From: Deltaproteobacteria bacterium
GTDB taxonomy: Bacteria > Desulfobacterota > Desulfobulbia > Desulfobulbales > VMSU01
Direction of reading: 5' to 3'
Length of the DNA stretch: 32,801 nt
Assembly (NCBI GenBank): GCA_024275235.1
Contig: JAJRZN010000002.1
Coordinates: forward strand, 1-32,801
Part shown: in pieces, positions 23,987-32,550 of the stretch
Layout of the letters: each line of letters begins with the position of its first letter
Numbering within the stretch: the first letter of the stretch is position 1
The notes under the pieces: generated by a model
The model's database searches: none
The model's input: only the letters and a program-made list of their open reading frames with translations
Told to the model about the DNA's origin: nothing
Translations under genes and position numbers: made by a program

Positions 23987-25048
23987 TCAACCGTCCCGGT
24001 GTCGGAAATTTAATTTTCGCCATATAGGCAGCCGCAGTATGCCGTTCGGGGCAAAGAGCATGACGAGAACCAGGATGGCGCCGAATACCGCGTCATCGTA
24101 GGAGCCGAATACCCCGCGCAGAGAGAGGAAATTAAGGATGACCCCCATACTTAAGGCGCCCCATAGACTGGCCATACCGCCAATGGCGATAATAGCTACA
24201 TAACGTACCGACTTCATGATGGAGGCCTCCGAGGGACCGATACCGCCATTAAAGTGGGTGAGAAAAACCCCGGCTACCGCCGCGAAGGCGGCGCTGATGA
24301 CAAAGGTCAAGAGTTTGTAACGGGCCGTGTTTATCCCCACCGCCTCGGCGGCCTCCGGGGAGCCGTGGATGGCCCTTAAGGCCCGTCCGGGCCGGGAATC
24401 TATGAGATTTATTAATAGAAACATACCGGTCAGGATCAGGCCCCAGGCAATATAATAATTCTGGGTTCGGTAACTGAAATCGCCGCTGACGGTTAGCCCC
24501 GGCAGCAGGGTAAAGGCCGGTACGTCGGATATACCGTCCGCCTCACCAAAATAGGTGCTGGCCATGACAATCCGGAAGATGATGATTCCGAAGCCCATGG
24601 TGGCCATGGCGAGATAATGGCCCTTTAATTTCAGAACCGGGATGCCGATGATAAAGGCGATGAGCAGAGCGGCGGCAATGGCCGCGAGACAGGCGGGCCA
24701 GGCCTTGACCGTGATCAGCGGTTCGCCGTAAATATCATGGCGGCTGATGAGAAGATGGGCGTGATTGAGCAGAGTAATAAAAAAATCATTCCGGCAGGCC
24801 GTCAGATCATGGGTAGTTAGGGCCGCTGACACATAGCCGCCGATGGCAAAGAATCCGGTATGCCCCAGGGAGAGCTGCCCGGCATAGCCCATGAGGAGGC
24901 AGAGCCCTGTAATCAGCAGGCCGTAATAGGCCGTTATGGTCAGTTGGGTCAGATAATAGGCGGTGCCGGTATAAGAGGTCAGGAGCTGAACCGCTGTCAC
25001 CATGAGGGCCATTACGGCCAGCGGCAGGTATTTCTTCAGGTGGCGCAT
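23987..25048 (-). CDS. livM: Branched-chain/hydrophobic amino acid ABC transporter permease LivM
   Basis: This polytopic inner-membrane protein of 353 residues has many hydrophobic segments and the LivM-type GYAGQLSLGHTGFFAIGGY motif near the N-terminus. The cytoplasmic loop SRPGRALRAIHGSPEAAEAVGIN contains the EAA-like coupling helix. A stretch near residues 95-115, with RNDFFITLLNHAHLLISRHD, looks like an extra loop compared with typical LivM. The ATG overlaps the livH TGA by one base (TGATG). It forms the channel with LivH. Confidence 0.92.
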   Translation of the reverse strand: MRHLKKYLPLAVMALMVTAVQLLTSYTGTAYYLTQLTITAYYGLLITGLCLLMGYAGQLSLGHTGFFAIGGYVSAALTTHDLTACRNDFFITLLNHAHLLISRHDIYGEPLITVKAWPACLAAIAAALLIAFIIGIPVLKLKGHYLAMATMGFGIIIFRIVMASTYFGEADGISDVPAFTLLPGLTVSGDFSYRTQNYYIAWGLILTGMFLLINLIDSRPGRALRAIHGSPEAAEAVGINTARYKLLTFVISAAFAAVAGVFLTHFNGGIGPSEASIMKSVRYVAIIAIGGMASLWGALSMGVILNFLSLRGVFGSYDDAVFGAILVLVMLFAPNGILRLPIWRKLNFRHRDG

Positions 25049-25938
25049 CAGAACTCCTTCAGGGCGGCCGTGTCCTTATTGCCAAAGAGACCGTGGGGGC
25101 GGATAAAGAGTACTAAGAGGAGGATGGAGGTGGCAATTATCTCCTGATATGACTGAGGTAGAACCATGACACTGAAAGACTCGACAAGACCTAACAGCAG
25201 GCCGGCCGCCACTGCCGCCATACTGTTTCCCAGGCCGCCGAGGATGGCCACGGTAAAGCCCTTTATGGCCAGGCCCGGCCCCATGTCATACTGGCTGTAG
25301 GTGATGGGTGACATGACACAGCCCGCCGCCGCGCCGATGGCGGCGCTGAGCATGAATGAGAGGGTTATCCGGTTGCGGGTGTTGATGCCGCAGAGGGTGG
25401 CGGCGAGACGATTGGCGGCGCAGGCCCTCATCTCCCGTCCCAGAGTGCTTAATTGAAAGAACAGGCTTAAAATGGTGACCATAACGGCACAGACCCCTAT
25501 GACCCACAGAACCTGAGGTGAGACATTGGCACCCATAATATTGATGGAGCTGATACTGTTGCCATTGAAATAGGGCAGGCTGCGAACGCTCTCGCCCCAG
25601 ACAAACAGTGCCGCCTCCCGAATAAGGATGGAGAGGCCGATGGTGATGATAATCATCCGCAGCACCGAGGGATTATCGAGCCAGCGGATAAATATTATCT
25701 CTACCAGGGCCCCGATGATGGTGGTGATGATGACAGCGGCAACTATGGCCAGGGGCAGAGGCATAAAAGGGTAAAGGGAGATGGCCGTCATGCCGCCCAG
25801 CATGACGAATTCGCCCTGGGCGAAATTTATAATGCCGGTGGCGTTGTAAATAATATTAAAGCCGATGGCAACGATGGCATAGAGAAAGCCGTAAGTGATA
25901 CCGGCCGAGAAATATTGAAAGAATAATTCCGTACTCAT
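25048..25938 (-). CDS. livH: Branched-chain/hydrophobic amino acid ABC transporter permease LivH
   Basis: This polytopic inner-membrane permease of 296 residues shows the LivH hallmark INFAQGEFVMLGG in its early helices and the coupling-helix region LGREMRACAANRLAATLCGIN. The C-terminal part has GLGNSMAAVAAGLLLGLVES, also typical. It lies 64 bases after livK and overlaps livM by one base, so the order is livK-H-M-G-F. All five parts of one importer are complete. Confidence 0.92.
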   Translation of the reverse strand: MSTELFFQYFSAGITYGFLYAIVAIGFNIIYNATGIINFAQGEFVMLGGMTAISLYPFMPLPLAIVAAVIITTIIGALVEIIFIRWLDNPSVLRMIIITIGLSILIREAALFVWGESVRSLPYFNGNSISSINIMGANVSPQVLWVIGVCAVMVTILSLFFQLSTLGREMRACAANRLAATLCGINTRNRITLSFMLSAAIGAAAGCVMSPITYSQYDMGPGLAIKGFTVAILGGLGNSMAAVAAGLLLGLVESFSVMVLPQSYQEIIATSILLLVLFIRPHGLFGNKDTAALKEF

Positions 25939-26002
25939 TTATTGTGTAGCATTACAAATATTCCGGGGCTTTCTTATGATTGTTGTAATCGGCCCTGTCT
26001 GC

Positions 26003-27163
26003 CTATTTATAGAGCGCGAAATGGCCGTTCTTGACGGTGAGCATATCAAAGGCGTCGAGTTTCAGGCCACTATGATCGGTGGGCGAAAAATGAAAAACGC
26101 CGCCGGTACCGATGAAGGTCATATGTTCAATGGTAGAGCGCACCTTCTCCTCGTTAAGAGTTCCGGCCTGATTCACGGCCTTGCATAGAATATTGAAGGC
26201 GTCGTAGGCGTGGCCGCCAAAGGTGCTCACCGGCTCCTTGTATTTAGCCTCATAATCCTTTTTGTATTTCAGCAGCACCGCCTGCTGGGGATTGTTGGCA
26301 TCTAAGCTGTCGGCAACGAGAAGGCGGCCGGCCGGGAAGATAATCCCCTCGGTGGCCGGGCCGCCGATCTGGACATATTTAATATTGCCGAAGCCGTGGC
26401 TCTGATAGAGAGGCACGTTCCATTTTCTCTGGCGCATATTCTTGGCCAGAATGGTCTGGGCTGGAACGATGGACCAGTTGACCACGGCCTGAATCTCCGG
26501 ATGGGCCATGAGCTTGGTGACGAGGGAGCTTAAATCGGTGGCCCTGGGGCTGTATGATTCGTTCATTATCACTTTGATGCCGTATTCCGGGGCAAGCTTG
26601 TTCAAAAACATCCGGCCCATTTTACCAAAGCCGGTGCCGCCCACTACCACGGCGATTTTGCTGATCCCCTTGCTCTTCATCTCCCGATAAATCATCCGTA
26701 CCGCCAGGCTGTCATTTTGAGGGGTCTTGAAGACGTAGCTCGCCACCGGGTCAACGATTTTCTTGGTGGAGGCGCAGGAGATGAGTATAGTTTTATTCTT
26801 TTCGCAGATATTTTTGATGGCCAAGGTTGAACCGCTGCGGGTGGGGCCAAGAATGGCAAAGACGTGGTCTTCCTCAATTAGCTGGCGGGCAAAGGAGACG
26901 GCCTTGCTTTTCTGGCCGGCGGAGTCCTTAAGCAGCAGCTCTACCTTGAATTTACCGGCCACTCCTCCTTTGGCATTGATCTCGTCGGTGAGCATGCGCA
27001 GGGTTTTGGCCTCCGGCTGGCCCAGGAAAGAGGCCGGGCCGGTTTCGGCTATAATGGCCCCTATTTTAAGGGTCTGGGCCGCCATTATGGGGGCGGCGCA
27101 GAATAAGGCCGCAGCGCCGACGGCGCACAGGACGGTTAGTGTTTTGCTGAAGAAATTTTTCAT
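26003..27163 (-). CDS. livK: Periplasmic amino acid-binding protein of the Liv (HAAT) importer
   Basis: This is a type I periplasmic binding protein of 386 residues with a Sec signal peptide (MKNFFSKTLTVLCAVGAAALF...) probably cut after AMA. It captures the substrate and delivers it to LivHM. ILGPTRSGSTLAIKNICEKN and CASTKKIVD form one wall of the expected ligand cleft. Relatives bind branched-chain or aromatic amino acids, or aromatic acids. The neighbourhood of Ior and PaaK favours an aromatic or bulky hydrophobic substrate, by inference. A cysteine in the signal peptide (LFCAA) is not a good lipobox. GGAGAGAG precedes the ATG at 27163. Confidence 0.9.
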   Translation of the reverse strand: MKNFFSKTLTVLCAVGAAALFCAAPIMAAQTLKIGAIIAETGPASFLGQPEAKTLRMLTDEINAKGGVAGKFKVELLLKDSAGQKSKAVSFARQLIEEDHVFAILGPTRSGSTLAIKNICEKNKTILISCASTKKIVDPVASYVFKTPQNDSLAVRMIYREMKSKGISKIAVVVGGTGFGKMGRMFLNKLAPEYGIKVIMNESYSPRATDLSSLVTKLMAHPEIQAVVNWSIVPAQTILAKNMRQRKWNVPLYQSHGFGNIKYVQIGGPATEGIIFPAGRLLVADSLDANNPQQAVLLKYKKDYEAKYKEPVSTFGGHAYDAFNILCKAVNQAGTLNEEKVRSTIEHMTFIGTGGVFHFSPTDHSGLKLDAFDMLTVKNGHFALYK

Positions 27164-27189
27164 GGGCTCTCTCCGTTTTAATTTTGTAA

Positions 27190-27224
27190 CGAATATCGGA
27201 GCTTGCCGCTTACCTCGATATTCG
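27190..27224. promoter_or_regulatory. Perfect 9-bp inverted repeat upstream of livK
   Basis: CGAATATCG (27190-27198) and CGATATTCG (27216-27224) are perfect reverse complements with a 17-base spacer. The site lies 27 bases before the livK ATG, in the leader between the ACT gene and livK. It could be an operator or an mRNA hairpin. The CGGAG...CGCTTACCT stretch inside has a weak likeness to the repeats at 2638 and 13125. Confidence 0.35.
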
Positions 27225-27285
27225 ATTTAGAATTACTTTCTTCTATTTTACCCATAAGTTACGAACATTCTTATGCCCTGCCGGT

Positions 27286-27717
27286 TCAGATGGCATAAAC
27301 CTCTTCGCCGTTTAAGATGCGCAGGCCGGCCTCCTGAAAGACCTTGACCGCTGCCTCCTGATCGTCAAAGCGGAAGATAATCAGGCCCGATTCACCGCTG
27401 CGCTGGGAGAAGGCGTACATGTACTCAATATTAAGCCGGGCTTTGTTTATGGCGCTTAACGCCCCTGCCAGGCCGCCGGGTTGATCCGGCACCTCCACTA
27501 CCAGAACTTCGGTTCTGCCAACGGTAAAACCATGATCCTTCAGAATCTGGCTGGCCTTGTCAACATCGTTGACAATGAGGCGCAGAATGCCGAAATCAGC
27601 GGTATCAGCCAGCGACAGTGCCCTGATATTAATGCCGTTTTCGGCCAGAGTGCTGGTTATTTCAGCGAGGCGTCCAGCCCGGTTTTCCAGGAATATAGCA
27701 ATTTGTTCTACCTGCAT
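27286..27717 (-). CDS. Double ACT-domain protein, probable amino acid sensor
   Basis: This 143-residue cytoplasmic protein is two ACT domains in tandem (about 1-70 and 71-143) without any catalytic domain. The first begins VEQIAIFLENRAGRLAEITSTLAENGINI and the second EVLVVEVPDQPGGLAGALSAINKARLNI, each with the glycine turn that forms the ligand site. ACT pairs of this kind bind amino acids at a dimer interface. Stand-alone examples beside paaK and ior genes are common in anaerobes but have no proven role. Within this cluster it could tune a ligase or the importer. It lies between paaK copy 2 and livK. The ATG at 27717 has a run of GGGAGGG upstream. Confidence 0.88.
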   Translation of the reverse strand: MQVEQIAIFLENRAGRLAEITSTLAENGINIRALSLADTADFGILRLIVNDVDKASQILKDHGFTVGRTEVLVVEVPDQPGGLAGALSAINKARLNIEYMYAFSQRSGESGLIIFRFDDQEAAVKVFQEAGLRILNGEEVYAI

Positions 27718-27775
27718 TGTTGATTCCCTCCCTTTTCTTGAATATGTCTCTGTTGACCTGAACAGGGACGAGGAT

Positions 27776-27810
27776 AACAGGCCGTCAATACTTTAGCCTG
27801 ACGGCCTGTT
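27776..27810. terminator. Stem-loop between paaK copy 2 and the ACT gene
   Basis: AACAGGCCGTCA (27776-27787) pairs perfectly with TGACGGCCTGTT (27799-27810) around an 11-base loop. It sits 36 bases after the paaK stop. There is no U-tract in the direction of transcription, so it may weaken readthrough or stabilise the upstream message rather than stop transcription fully. Confidence 0.4.
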
Positions 27811-27846
27811 GTCAGTTCTGTCGTATTATCGTATTCTGAGCCGCTA

Positions 27847-29145
27847 CTATATTTTCCGTTTATCAATAACCCGCTGAGCTTTGCCTTCGCTGCGTTTTAT
27901 GGTCTTCGGCTCCACCAGGGTAATCTTGCAGGTCGAGCCGATGAGATCCTTGATGTCAGCCTGAATATGTTTGGTGATGGAGACCATATCCTTGATTTCA
28001 TCAGAGAAGATGTTTTCGCTGACCTCAACCTGCACCTCCATGGTGTCCATGGCCCCCTGGCGGTCAACGATAATCAGATAATGGGGCTCAACCCCTTCAA
28101 TACTCATCAGCACCTGTTCGATCTGGGAGGGGAAGACATTTACGCCCCGGATTATCAGCATATCATCGGTACGGCCGCTGACCTTGGGCATGCGGAGCAT
28201 TGTTCTGCCGCAGGAGCAGGGGGTGGCGTTCAGCCGGGAAATATCCTTGGTTCGGTAGCGGATCACCGGAAAGGCGGTCTTGGTGAGGGTGGTGAATACC
28301 AGTTCGCCGGTTTCGCCTATGGGCAGAGGCTCAAAGGTGTTCTGATCGACAATCTCAGGTAGGAAATGGTCTTCAAAAATATGCAGCCCATTTTGTTCCT
28401 CGATACATTCGACTGCCACTCCAGGGCCTATAATTTCACTTAGGCCATAGATGTCAATGGCTTTTATCCGCAGGCGTTTTTCCAGGTCATGGCGCATTCC
28501 TTCACTCCAGGGCTCGGCCCCGAAGACCCCTACCCGGAGCGGCAGAGCGGCGGGATCAACCCCGGATTCAATCATGACTTCGGCGAGGTTCATGGCGTAA
28601 GAGGGGGTGGAAAGCAGTACTGTTGAGCCAAAATCACGCATAATGGTAATCTGGCGTTTCGTCTGACCGCCGGAGATGGGGATAACCGTGGCGCCCAGTT
28701 CCTCCGCTCCGTAATGGGCTCCAAGGCCGCCGGTGAAGAGGCCGTAGCCGTAAGCGTTCTGGATAATATCCTTACTGGTTACTCCGGCGGCGCTGAGGCT
28801 GCGGGCCATTAAGCCGGCCCAGAGTTTAATGTCTTCTTTGGTGTAGCCTACCACCGTTGGTTTACCGGTGGTGCCGGAGGAGGCGTGCAGCCGGACAATG
28901 TCATCCATGGGTACGGTGAAGAGACCGAAGGGGTAATTTTGGCGGAGATCTTCCTTAGTGGTAAAGGGTAGATGGCGGATATCCTCCAGGACGCGGATAT
29001 CTTCGGGTTTGACTCCGGCCTCATCCATCTTGCCTCGGTAATAGGGAACCTTGTCATAGACCCGTGCCACCAGTTTCTGGAGCCGTTCAAGCTGCAGGGC
29101 GCGTAATTCCTCACGGGGCATGGTTTCATGGTCATTCAAAATCAA
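27847..29145 (-). CDS. paaK: Phenylacetate-CoA ligase (AMP-forming), copy 2
   Basis: This 432-residue paralogue of the enzyme at 21137 has [45 protein letters not shown] and [14 protein letters not shown]. The start is a TTG at 29145, supported by AAGGAGG six bases upstream and by the family-typical N-terminus with [15 protein letters not shown] a few residues later. The next ATG, eight codons in, lacks a ribosome site. It follows iorB by 56 bases and is the nearer ligase to iorAB, so it is the better candidate to act on the Ior product, an aryl-acetyl-CoA. Confidence 0.93.
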   Translation of the reverse strand: MILNDHETMPREELRALQLERLQKLVARVYDKVPYYRGKMDEAGVKPEDIRVLEDIRHLPFTTKEDLRQNYPFGLFTVPMDDIVRLHASSGTTGKPTVVGYTKEDIKLWAGLMARSLSAAGVTSKDIIQNAYGYGLFTGGLGAHYGAEELGATVIPISGGQTKRQITIMRDFGSTVLLSTPSYAMNLAEVMIESGVDPAALPLRVGVFGAEPWSEGMRHDLEKRLRIKAIDIYGLSEIIGPGVAVECIEEQNGLHIFEDHFLPEIVDQNTFEPLPIGETGELVFTTLTKTAFPVIRYRTKDISRLNATPCSCGRTMLRMPKVSGRTDDMLIIRGVNVFPSQIEQVLMSIEGVEPHYLIIVDRQGAMDTMEVQVEVSENIFSDEIKDMVSITKHIQADIKDLIGSTCKITLVEPKTIKRSEGKAQRVIDKRKI

Positions 29146-29201
29146 TTTTTCCCTCCTTGTCCATAAGTTGAGGTCTTAATGGTTGTGTGGATGTAAGCGT
29201 T

Positions 29202-29777
29202 TCAGGACGCCTCTTGTCTGCCGGCGGCAAAGGCCCGCAGATTGAGCTCGAGAATTCTGGCCGGCAGGTTGCTCTTCATCACTTTGATGAAGATATCCTC
29301 CGTTACCGGCAGAAAGGTGGACAGGGCCCCTACAAGAACAACATTGGCGGCCCGTACCTCCCCCAGCTCACGGGCGATGGCGAAGCTGTCTATACTTAGC
29401 AATGCCAGCCCTTTGTCTTGGAGTTTGTCCAGGACATCGACCGGGTAGGGGGCCTGGCCCAGAGCCACGGCGGGCGGGGCAATCTGATGAGTGCTGGCTA
29501 CTATCTGAGTTTTTTCGTGCATGAAATTAAGATAACGGGCCGCCTCCATTTTCTCTAAGGAAAGTATGAAGTCAGCTGCCCCCTGAGCAATAAGCGGTGA
29601 ATAGACCTTGTCGCCGTATCGTAGATGAGCCACCACTGAGCCGCCGCGCTGGGCCATGCCGTGTACCTCGCTTTTCTTCACCGTAAACCCGGCCGCCATG
29701 AGGGCGAAGGCGGTAATTTCACTGGCGAGAAGAATCCCCTGACCGCCGACTCCACAAAATATTATTCCACCCTTCAT
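29202..29777 (-). CDS. iorB: Indolepyruvate:ferredoxin oxidoreductase, beta subunit
   Basis: This 191-residue protein is the gamma-type domain of 2-oxoacid:ferredoxin oxidoreductases. GVGGQGILLASEI near the N-terminus and KSEVHGMAQRGGSVVAHLRYG are diagnostic of IorB. With IorA it oxidises indolepyruvate, phenylpyruvate or 4-hydroxyphenylpyruvate to the aryl-acetyl-CoA and CO2 and reduces ferredoxin. Its ATG overlaps the iorA stop by four bases (ATGA), so the subunits are co-translated. No cysteine cluster is expected or seen here. Confidence 0.95.
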   Translation of the reverse strand: MKGGIIFCGVGGQGILLASEITAFALMAAGFTVKKSEVHGMAQRGGSVVAHLRYGDKVYSPLIAQGAADFILSLEKMEAARYLNFMHEKTQIVASTHQIAPPAVALGQAPYPVDVLDKLQDKGLALLSIDSFAIARELGEVRAANVVLVGALSTFLPVTEDIFIKVMKSNLPARILELNLRAFAAGRQEAS

Positions 29778-31582
29778 ATCGCTTTATCCTCCCTGACTAT
29801 GGCGTCGAATTTACATGTCTGAGCGCAGAGCCCACAGCCATTACACATCTCACTTATCCGGGCATATCCCTTTTGCTTCTTCTTGAATCCCAGGGCCGCG
29901 CCTTCCTCCGGGCTCACTGTCTGCCAGCTCATGGCAGGGCAGCCGAGACGAAGGCAGGACATACAGCCCGTGCATTTTGCCGGCTCAATGGTGAAGGGGA
30001 TTTTGGGCCGTTTCTTTTCCGCCGGCAGCAGGGCGCAGGGATATCTGGTAATGACCACTGAGGGGCCTTCAAAGTCCAGGGCCTCTATCAGCGCCTTTTT
30101 GGTTTCTTTAAGGTGCTGAGGATTTACCACCTGTACATGCTCAACTCCGAGGGCCCGGCAGAGTCCGGCGATGTCAATCTCATGGGCTGGCTCTCCCTGC
30201 AGGGTCTGGCCGGAGGCGGGATTAGGCTGATGACCAGTCATGCCGGTAATCCGGTTGTCGAGGATGATAACGGTGGAGTTGCCCTTGTTGTAGACAATAT
30301 TGGTCAGCCCCGTTATACCGGAATGGAAGAACGTTGAGTCACCGATGACGCTCACCATCTTGCCGCGGCCGGCATCCCCCAGGGCCTTGTCCATACCGTG
30401 GGCAATACCGATGCTGGCTCCCATGCAGACGCAGGAGTCCATGGCTGAGAGCGGCGGCAGGAAACCCAGAGTATAGCAGCCAATATCACCGGAGACAAAG
30501 ACCTTGAGGCGGTTAAGATTATAGAAAAGCCCCCGGTGCGGGCAGCCGGGACACATATTGGGGGGACGCATGGGTAAGCTGAGGGGCTCAAATCCCGGTT
30601 CCTCCTGTTCCCCTAAGGCCTGGCGGATTATGTCCGGGCTGAGTTCACCGATGGCCGGGATTTTCTCCTTGCCGGTACATTTAATCCCCATGGCCCTGAT
30701 TCGGGTCTCTAAAAATGGGTCTAATTCTTCAATAATAAATAACTCATCCACCTCGGCGGCAAAGCTTTTAATCAGCTTCTCCGGCAGGGGATAAACGAGT
30801 CCAAGTTTAAGGAAAGAGGCCTCGGGAAAGGCCTCTTTGGTATAGAGATAACTAACTCCGCTGGTGATAAAGCCGCGTTTTTTTGTACCCCATTCCGTGC
30901 GGTTGGGGGCAAAATCCTCGGCAAGGGCTTTCAGGCGGTCGTGACGCTGGGCCATTACCTCCCGTCTGACCCTGGCATTGGCCGGCAGCATGACGAATTT
31001 GGCCGCCATTTTCTCTATACCCGGAGTAAGCGGTGGAGTTATAACTTCTCCTTTCTTCACCATGCCCTTGACATGGGCCAGACGGGTGGTGGTTCTGACC
31101 AGCACCGGGGTATCAAATTCTTCGCTTAATTCAAAGGCCAGCTTGACAAAATCCCGGGCCTCGGCTGGATCGGAGGGCTCCAGCATGGGAATCTTGGCGG
31201 CATAGGCGTAATTGCGGTTATCCTGCTCGTTCTGGGATGAGTGCATACCGGGATCATCGGCATTGATAATCACCAGCCCGGCCCGTACTCCGGTATATGA
31301 GAGGGTAAACAGAGGGTCGGCGGCAACATTCAACCCCACATGCTTCATGGTGGCGAGAGCCCGGCCCCCGGCAAAGGCGGCCCCGATGGCTGTTTCAAGG
31401 CCGGTCTTTTCGTTGGGAGCCCATTCGGTATAGGGGCCCTGGTATTTGGTAAGGTTCTCTAAAATTTCGGTTGATGGGGTTCCCGGGTAGCCTGATGCCA
31501 CCTTTACGCCTGCCTCAAAGGCCCCCAGAGCAAGGGCCTCATTACCGGAAAGCCAAAGGTGGTCAGTTGATTCTTGGGTCAC
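29774..31582 (-). CDS. iorA: Indolepyruvate:ferredoxin oxidoreductase, alpha subunit
   Basis: This 602-residue protein has the pyruvate-oxidoreductase N-terminal domain (GNEALALGAFEAGVKVASGYPGTPST), a central domain, the TPP-binding domain with GDIGCYTLG and GDSTFFHSGITGL...DNRITGMTG, and two C-terminal ferredoxin motifs, CTGCMSCLRLGCPA and CNGCGLCAQTCKF. The first cluster motif has an extra residue before the last cysteine, and CPGCPHRG in the middle is typical of IorA. The start is a GTG at 31582 with AGGAG about seven bases upstream. It is the first gene of the minus-strand cluster and reads from the intergenic region before the toxin-antitoxin pair. Confidence 0.95.
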   Translation of the reverse strand: MTQESTDHLWLSGNEALALGAFEAGVKVASGYPGTPSTEILENLTKYQGPYTEWAPNEKTGLETAIGAAFAGGRALATMKHVGLNVAADPLFTLSYTGVRAGLVIINADDPGMHSSQNEQDNRNYAYAAKIPMLEPSDPAEARDFVKLAFELSEEFDTPVLVRTTTRLAHVKGMVKKGEVITPPLTPGIEKMAAKFVMLPANARVRREVMAQRHDRLKALAEDFAPNRTEWGTKKRGFITSGVSYLYTKEAFPEASFLKLGLVYPLPEKLIKSFAAEVDELFIIEELDPFLETRIRAMGIKCTGKEKIPAIGELSPDIIRQALGEQEEPGFEPLSLPMRPPNMCPGCPHRGLFYNLNRLKVFVSGDIGCYTLGFLPPLSAMDSCVCMGASIGIAHGMDKALGDAGRGKMVSVIGDSTFFHSGITGLTNIVYNKGNSTVIILDNRITGMTGHQPNPASGQTLQGEPAHEIDIAGLCRALGVEHVQVVNPQHLKETKKALIEALDFEGPSVVITRYPCALLPAEKKRPKIPFTIEPAKCTGCMSCLRLGCPAMSWQTVSPEEGAALGFKKKQKGYARISEMCNGCGLCAQTCKFDAIVREDKAI

Positions 31583-31647
31583 GTTGCGTCTCCTGATGTC
31601 GTCGTGTCGGTAGTAGTTCTACCTGCTTTTGTGAAATGATTTAGGCG

Positions 31648-31676
31648 TTTTTACCATGCTTTCAGGCTTTGTTCAA
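31648..31676 (-). promoter_or_regulatory. Candidate promoter of the iorAB-paaK-liv cluster
   Basis: On the minus strand TTGAAC (31671-31676) is 17 bases from TAAAAA (31648-31653), each matching consensus at four of six positions. Transcription would begin about 60 bases before the iorA GTG. No sigma-54 site was seen in the 277-base gap. Confidence 0.3.
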
Positions 31677-31812
31677 GTACGCTTTCAGTATCACAGTGTC
31701 AGGTCTACACCTTTGACAATCAGAATCGGCAGATTTAGGTTGTCATTTCCAGCCATGTTTTTGATTAACAACCTCTAAACCTCTAAGTTACTCTTATTTT
31801 GCTTGCCTCCAT

Positions 31813-31830
31813 GTGCAAATAAATTGTACA
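31813..31830. promoter_or_regulatory. Small inverted repeat before the Phd/RelE-type module
   Basis: GTGCAA and TTGTAC face each other across ATAAA with one mismatch, and TTGTACAA is itself an 8-bp palindrome. The site is about 30 bases upstream of the antitoxin ATG, where antitoxins of this class usually bind. The evidence is modest. Confidence 0.3.
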
Positions 31831-31859
31831 ACTAAGAACACCTTTAGGAGGGCAATACA

Positions 31860-32132
31860 ATGCAAAAAACACCACAAATAATCCCTATTTCCGATTTGCG
31901 CCAAAATGTTAGTAGCATTGTGAAACAACTATCATCTTCTACCGCCCCACTTTTTATTACTCAGAGAGGACGGGCGGCCGCCGTAATGATGAGCATGCAG
32001 GAATATGAATACAACCAACAAGAATTGGAAATATTACGTTTGCTTGCTCGTGGAGAAAAAGAAATAGAAGCTGGCATTGGTTATGACTTAGCTTCAGTTT
32101 TTGCTGAAGCCGACGAAATGCTGGCAGACTAA
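31860..32132 (+). CDS. Phd/YefM-type antitoxin
   Basis: This 90-residue protein starts PQIIPISDLRQNVSSIVKQL and continues LFITQRGRAAAVMMSMQEYE, the N-terminal DNA-binding fold of Phd/YefM antitoxins. The acidic C-terminal half (EKEIEAG...SVFAEADEMLAD) would bind the toxin. AGGAGG stands eight bases before the ATG. The toxin gene follows after four bases. The pair is transcribed away from iorA and shares the gap with its promoter. Confidence 0.88.
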   Translation: MQKTPQIIPISDLRQNVSSIVKQLSSSTAPLFITQRGRAAAVMMSMQEYEYNQQELEILRLLARGEKEIEAGIGYDLASVFAEADEMLAD

Positions 32133-32136
32133 AAGG

Positions 32137-32508
32137 ATGAAAATTTCCTTTACCCCAACAGCACGTAATCAATTTCCGCAAGCTATAGCATACATTCGGC
32201 GCGATAAACCTTCTGCTGCGACTTCATTTCGCAAAAAAGCAGAAAAAACTCTTTCTCGGCTTATTGACCATCCTAAATCTGGCCGCCCTATTCCCGAATT
32301 TCCTGATCTTCCCTATCGAGAGGTTATTATTACCCCCTACAAATTTTTTTATCGGGTGAAAGACAATACAGTTTGGATTGTTTCGGTATGGCATGGAACT
32401 CAACTTCCCCAACAACCTCTTTCCCCCAAAGAATACACTCTTCGCTGCTCCCTGAATATATCTTATAGCGATCGATTACCTTCTCCTTCAACGTCGAACG
32501 AACGATAA
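32137..32508 (+). CDS. RelE/ParE-family toxin with an unusual C-terminal tail
   Basis: This toxin begins MKISFTPTARNQFPQAIAYI, and the LPYREVIITPYKFFYRVKDNTVWIVSVWHGTQLP segment is the typical ParE/RelE core. The ATG at 32137 is four bases after the antitoxin stop; the track start at 32101 lies inside the antitoxin gene. The family normally ends at about 95-100 residues, just after the HG-x-x-x-LP turn. Here 24 or so further residues (SPKEYTLRCS... to SNER) have no likeness to the family, and the stop falls at the edge of a tandem repeat. The original stop may have been lost or replaced when the repeat sequence was joined. Whether the tail affects activity is unknown. Confidence 0.82.
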   Translation: MKISFTPTARNQFPQAIAYIRRDKPSAATSFRKKAEKTLSRLIDHPKSGRPIPEFPDLPYREVIITPYKFFYRVKDNTVWIVSVWHGTQLPQQPLSPKEYTLRCSLNISYSDRLPSPSTSNER

Positions 32509-32550
32509 GATCCATTTGGGGGACGTCTAGATCTATTTGGGGGACGTCTA
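32509..32550. repeat. Tandem 21-bp repeat with GGGGGACGTCTA
   Basis: Two copies of GATCYATTTGGGGGACGTCTA lie end to end with a single C/T difference, starting where the toxin gene stops. The GGGGGACGTCTA core recurs in inverted form at 32611-32622. Confidence 0.65.

Noticed and set aside
23982-24023. Upstream start for livG given by the ORF track
   Set aside because: It would overlap livM by 37 bases and adds a non-family N-terminus; the ATG at 23981 fits the family better.
27060-27163. Lipoprotein signal in LivK (LFCAA)
   Set aside because: The residues before the cysteine do not form a good lipobox and a better signal peptidase I site (AMA) follows.
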